Source: an uncultured Ignavibacteriota bacterium
Lineage (GTDB): Bacteria; Bacteroidota; Ignavibacteria; Tepidaquicellales; Tepidaquicellaceae
Assembly: GCA_903901375.1 (NCBI GenBank)
Contig: CAIUQV010000286.1
Location: 1-9,222 of the forward strand
Length of the DNA: 9,222 nt
Direction of reading: 5' to 3'
This document shows, one piece after another, positions 7,199-9,222 of this stretch (the first letter of the stretch is position 1; every line of letters begins with the position of its first letter). The notes beneath the pieces were generated by a model. It ran no database searches. It worked only from the letters and a program-made list of their open reading frames with translations, and was not told where the DNA came from. The position numbers and the translations under genes were made by a program.

Positions 7199-7678
7199 AT
7201 GAAAAAAAGCGAGTACACACGTTCAACCTCTGAACGTAGATTTGATGAAATGAAACCTTCGTTCACGAAAAACATTCATGCATTTGCAGAAGAATACAAA
7301 CTCGGGGACGTAGAAAGCGAAATACTTAATTGCTTTGAGACCACAAACAAGAAGAAAGGATTTCTTGGCAGAATCAAAACTGATTATACAGAGATCTGTA
7401 TTACAAAAAGTTATTTATTCTTTGGTATATTTACCGATAAAGTAGAAGATGGAGTTGGGGTTGCTCAGTGGAAAGACGTTGCCGAAGTCCGCGAATGGAA
7501 AGATTCCGAACTCGGAAAGATGATAGAAGAAACTGGTGTTGAAATGTTCGGTTTCCTTTTCCGTTCAAGCCGGCGCGGGACATGGTTTATAGGGCTTGGC
7601 AACGACGACGCGGGCAGAAAATGCACTGATATAATGAAAAAAATGGTGAGTAGTGAATCCGGGAAGAGGGCTGAGTGA
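7199..7678 (+). CDS. Cytosolic protein of unknown function, possible PH-like fold
   Basis: I do not recognise a named family for this 159-residue protein. It has no signal peptide or membrane segment. The N-terminal third (1-50) is charged and probably helical (RRFDEMKPSFTKNIHAFAEEYK). Residues 50-133 alternate short hydrophobic strands with turns: KKGFLGRIKTDYTEICITKSYLFFGIF, then VGVAQWKDVAEVREW and MFGFLFRSSRRGTWFIGLG. A terminal helix follows (136-150, DAGRKCTDIMKKMV). Strands closed by one C-terminal helix, with a 'W.dV.ev' strand, resemble bacterial PH-like domains, but this is inference only. The ATG at 7199 follows the upstream stop by 27 nt, and the stop at 7678 is 3 nt before the next ATG, so all three genes are almost certainly co-transcribed. 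The coding frame is continuous and codon use resembles its neighbours. Confidence 0.8.
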   Translation: MKKSEYTRSTSERRFDEMKPSFTKNIHAFAEEYKLGDVESEILNCFETTNKKKGFLGRIKTDYTEICITKSYLFFGIFTDKVEDGVGVAQWKDVAEVREWKDSELGKMIEETGVEMFGFLFRSSRRGTWFIGLGNDDAGRKCTDIMKKMVSSESGKRAE

Positions 7679-7681
7679 GTA

Positions 7682-8257
7682 ATGGAAGAAGTATACTTTA
7701 CTGAAAAGACTTTTGATAAAATAGATTTTGAGGCTAGTCCGCCGGGAAAAGGGGATTACGAAAACTGCCGGTTTACAAACTACAATTTTGCAAATTCCGA
7801 TCTTTCAGGAATCAGGTTTGTGGATTGCCGGTTCAAAGGATGTAACCTGAGCTTGGCAAAATTGAATCTGACAACACTTCGGGATATAAGTTTTGTCGGA
7901 TGTAAAATGCTTGGACTTCATTTTGAGCATTGTAATGAATTCGGATTATCTTTTAGTTTTGAAAACTGTACACTCAAACATTCATCTTTTTATAAAACAA
8001 AACTAAGGAAGACCAATTTTATAAATTCAATTCTACACGAAGCCGACTTCACAGATTGTGATTTGACAGGTTCGGTTTTCGATAAGTGTGATTTATTACG
8101 TGCAGTATTCGAGAAATCTGTACTTGAAAAAACTGACTTTCGTACATCGTACAATTTTTCAATTGATTCGGAAAATAACCGTATTAAGAAAGCTAAGTTT
8201 TCGATGTCTGGTGCCGCCGGACTTCTCGATAAATATGATATAGAAATTGGCATTTGA
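7682..8257 (+). CDS. Pentapeptide-repeat protein of Qnr/McbG-like architecture
   Basis: In this 191-residue protein a hydrophobic residue recurs every fifth position. One block runs from Y26 through F31, F36, L41, F46, F51, L56, L61, L66, F71, M76 and F81. After a break at 82-92 a second block runs from F93 through L98, F103, L108, F113, L118, F123, L128, F133, L138, F143 and L148 to F153. This predicts a right-handed quadrilateral beta-helix in two parts joined by a hinge, as in McbG, MfpA and Qnr proteins. Cysteines at repeat corners (NCRF, DCRF, GCNL, NCTL, DCDL, KCDL) are also typical. The tail (158-191), NFSIDSENNRIKKAKFSMSG then LLDKYDIEI, resembles the dimerisation tail of that class. 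Qnr/MfpA members bind DNA gyrase as DNA mimics, but chromosomal relatives often have unknown roles, so resistance is not implied. The long Qnr loops are not evident. Translation is probably coupled to the upstream gene (3-nt gap). Confidence 0.9.
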   Translation: MEEVYFTEKTFDKIDFEASPPGKGDYENCRFTNYNFANSDLSGIRFVDCRFKGCNLSLAKLNLTTLRDISFVGCKMLGLHFEHCNEFGLSFSFENCTLKHSSFYKTKLRKTNFINSILHEADFTDCDLTGSVFDKCDLLRAVFEKSVLEKTDFRTSYNFSIDSENNRIKKAKFSMSGAAGLLDKYDIEIGI

Positions 8258-8268
8258 AAGAAAGATGC

Positions 8269-8300
8269 GTTGTTTAATTAATGTTTTATTTCTAACTTTG
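8269..8300 (+). promoter_or_regulatory. Bacteroidota-type promoter of the LipL32-like gene
   Basis: GTTG (8269-8272) and TAACTTTG (8293-8300) are separated by 20 nt. The second element fits TAnnTTTG exactly and the first fits TTTG at three of four positions. This is the best match of this promoter class in the window. It predicts a leader of about 90 nt before 8397, containing a weak 5-bp hairpin (AGTGG 8315-8319, CCACT 8330-8334). Confidence 0.65.
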
Positions 8301-8396
8301 TAGCAGAATTATATAGTGGAGACAGAAAACCACTTTAAAAAACATGGCGTATCTGAAAAGCCTGAAGAGTAGGGAAACAAATTTAAATTTCACATT

Positions 8397-9098
8397 ATGA
8401 AAAAAACACTTTTATTCTTATTGTTAACATTGTTCTTTATTAAAGGTATAAATGCACAAAAGCTGCCATCCTTTGATGCAGACCTTGGTAAGAAATCAGT
8501 CTTCGGTCAGGAAATCAGAATTCCTTATCTTGATGTTGTAAGTTATTTTGGTTATATAAAAGAAGGTTCTGTCCCTGATGAACAAAGAGACGGCAAAAAG
8601 TACTATTATCTTTATTTATGGATTCCTGTTGCTGCACCTGAAATTGGTATCAGAATGGTTTCTCCAATTCCAAGTTACCTCAGCCCGGGTAAAGAAGATT
8701 TTGTTATGGAAGACTATTCAGCTAACTTTAATGAGAGAAAGAAATACTTTGATACCTGGATTTCTTTTGAAAGAGCTGACGTAATAACAAATGATTCAAA
8801 CTTTGTTGCTAATGCAAAGTCTGCAAACTGGAAAATGTATGCCCAGAATGATGATACGGGTGATTTACCTGCTCAGCCATCGGGCAAAAAGTACAACTCC
8901 CAGATGCGTATTTCCAGCGAAACAAGTAATCCTTCAAAGGCACTTGTAATGGGATTATACAGAATTGGTTTCACAACCTATAAAACTGGTGAAGTGCAGG
9001 GTAGTTTCATTGCTCAGATTGGTTCGGTAGTTAAACTTCCGGGAATAAAGATAGCAAAAGACCTTGAGTCTCTTAAGGCAGCTATGGACGGAAAATAA
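8397..9098 (+). CDS. LipL32-family exported protein, non-lipidated
   Basis: The 233-residue product starts with a signal peptide (1-20, ending INA|Q) that has no cysteine at the cleavage site, unlike the Leptospira lipoprotein LipL32. The mature part matches LipL32 (PF12103) in order: VVSYFGYIKEGSVPD (47-61, compare VINYYGYVKPGQAPD), KKYYYLYLWIPVAAPEIGIR then MVSP (67-90), YFDTWISFERADVI (117-130), KKYNSQMRI (164-172) and MGLYRIGFTTYKTGEVQGSF (185-204), followed by IAQIG. Residues I recall as calcium ligands of LipL32 (D132, T133, D164, D165, Y178) correspond to D119, T120, D152, D153 and Y166, so the site appears conserved although the flanking acidic run is shorter. LipL32 is the major outer-membrane protein of pathogenic Leptospira and binds matrix proteins, but its core function is unknown. 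The fold is a jelly-roll beta-sandwich. The gene has its own promoter and terminator. Confidence 0.92.
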   Translation: MKKTLLFLLLTLFFIKGINAQKLPSFDADLGKKSVFGQEIRIPYLDVVSYFGYIKEGSVPDEQRDGKKYYYLYLWIPVAAPEIGIRMVSPIPSYLSPGKEDFVMEDYSANFNERKKYFDTWISFERADVITNDSNFVANAKSANWKMYAQNDDTGDLPAQPSGKKYNSQMRISSETSNPSKALVMGLYRIGFTTYKTGEVQGSFIAQIGSVVKLPGIKIAKDLESLKAAMDGK

Positions 9099-9109
9099 TT
9101 AACATTTTC

Positions 9110-9139
9110 AAAGGGCTGAAGCTATTCAGCCCTTTTTTT
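9110..9139 (+). terminator. Rho-independent terminator after the LipL32-like gene
   Basis: AAAGGGCTGAA (9110-9120) and TTCAGCCCTTT (9125-9135) form an 11-bp perfect stem with a GCTA loop, followed by four more T residues. It lies 12 nt after the stop. The A-rich 5' side means it could also terminate transcription from the right. From 9140 to the end (83 nt) no gene can be supported. Confidence 0.92.
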
Positions 9140-9222
9140 ATTACTTCATTCCTTTAAAAATTAATCCGATACCGGAGATAGTTGAACTATTTCAGCATTT
9201 CATTTTGTTTCAATATTAATAA

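Noticed and set aside
8315..8334. Hairpin in the leader of the LipL32-like gene as a possible riboswitch or thermosensor
   Set aside because: Only a 5-bp stem with a 10-nt loop; no conserved riboswitch core is visible.
8344..8400. 18-codon ORF whose TGA overlaps the LipL32-like start (ATGA)
   Set aside because: Too short to support, with no SD and no leader-peptide signature such as repeated codons or an attenuator hairpin; probably chance.
9139..9222. Possible C-terminus of a convergent minus-strand gene (ending GIGLIFKGMK)
   Set aside because: An in-frame TGA occurs about 16 codons upstream, so there is no open frame to the window edge; a frameshifted remnant cannot be excluded but is not supported.

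Overview
The window is AT-rich and most likely comes from the Bacteroidota/Chlorobiota/Ignavibacteriota group, probably an Ignavibacteria-like organism. Three things suggest this. The 5436-6512 product ends in a type IX secretion sorting domain with a YPNPFNPST-type start. Several intergenic regions carry Bacteroidota-style TAnnTTTG -7 boxes. Most starts have no Shine-Dalgarno sequence. The assignment is inferred from composition and motifs, not from a search.

Layout: (1) Positions 1-1133, minus strand: a secreted serine beta-lactamase-like/penicillin-binding hydrolase, cut by the window edge. (2) Positions 1285-3396, plus strand: a divergent EF-G-like translational GTPase with a clear SD sequence and a strong terminator. 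(3) Positions 3530-5228: a two-gene unit of a ChaN-like exported protein and a dimethylarginine dimethylaminohydrolase whose start overlaps the upstream stop by 11 bp. (4) Positions 5229-6600: an intergenic region with an exact-consensus sigma-54 (-24/-12) promoter and upstream inverted repeats, then an Omp28-like, thioredoxin-type T9SS-exported protein and a terminator. (5) Positions 6623-8257: a compact operon of three small genes: an exported protein with a SecD P1-head-like domain, a cytosolic unknown with a possible PH-like fold, and a Qnr/McbG-like pentapeptide-repeat protein. (6) Positions 8269-9139: a separately promoted, exported LipL32-family protein and a terminator almost identical to the one after the EF-G-like gene.

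Five of the eight genes encode exported proteins (beta-lactamase-like, ChaN-like, Omp28-like, SecD-P1-head-like and LipL32-like), so the window is biased towards cell-envelope functions. There is no sign of mobile elements, CRISPR, tRNA or rRNA. No gene-free stretch exceeds about 210 bp. The points most worth following up are the non-lipidated LipL32 homologue with its calcium-site residues apparently kept, the sigma-54 promoter driving a T9SS cargo, and the stand-alone SecD-P1-head protein in an operon with a pentapeptide-repeat protein.
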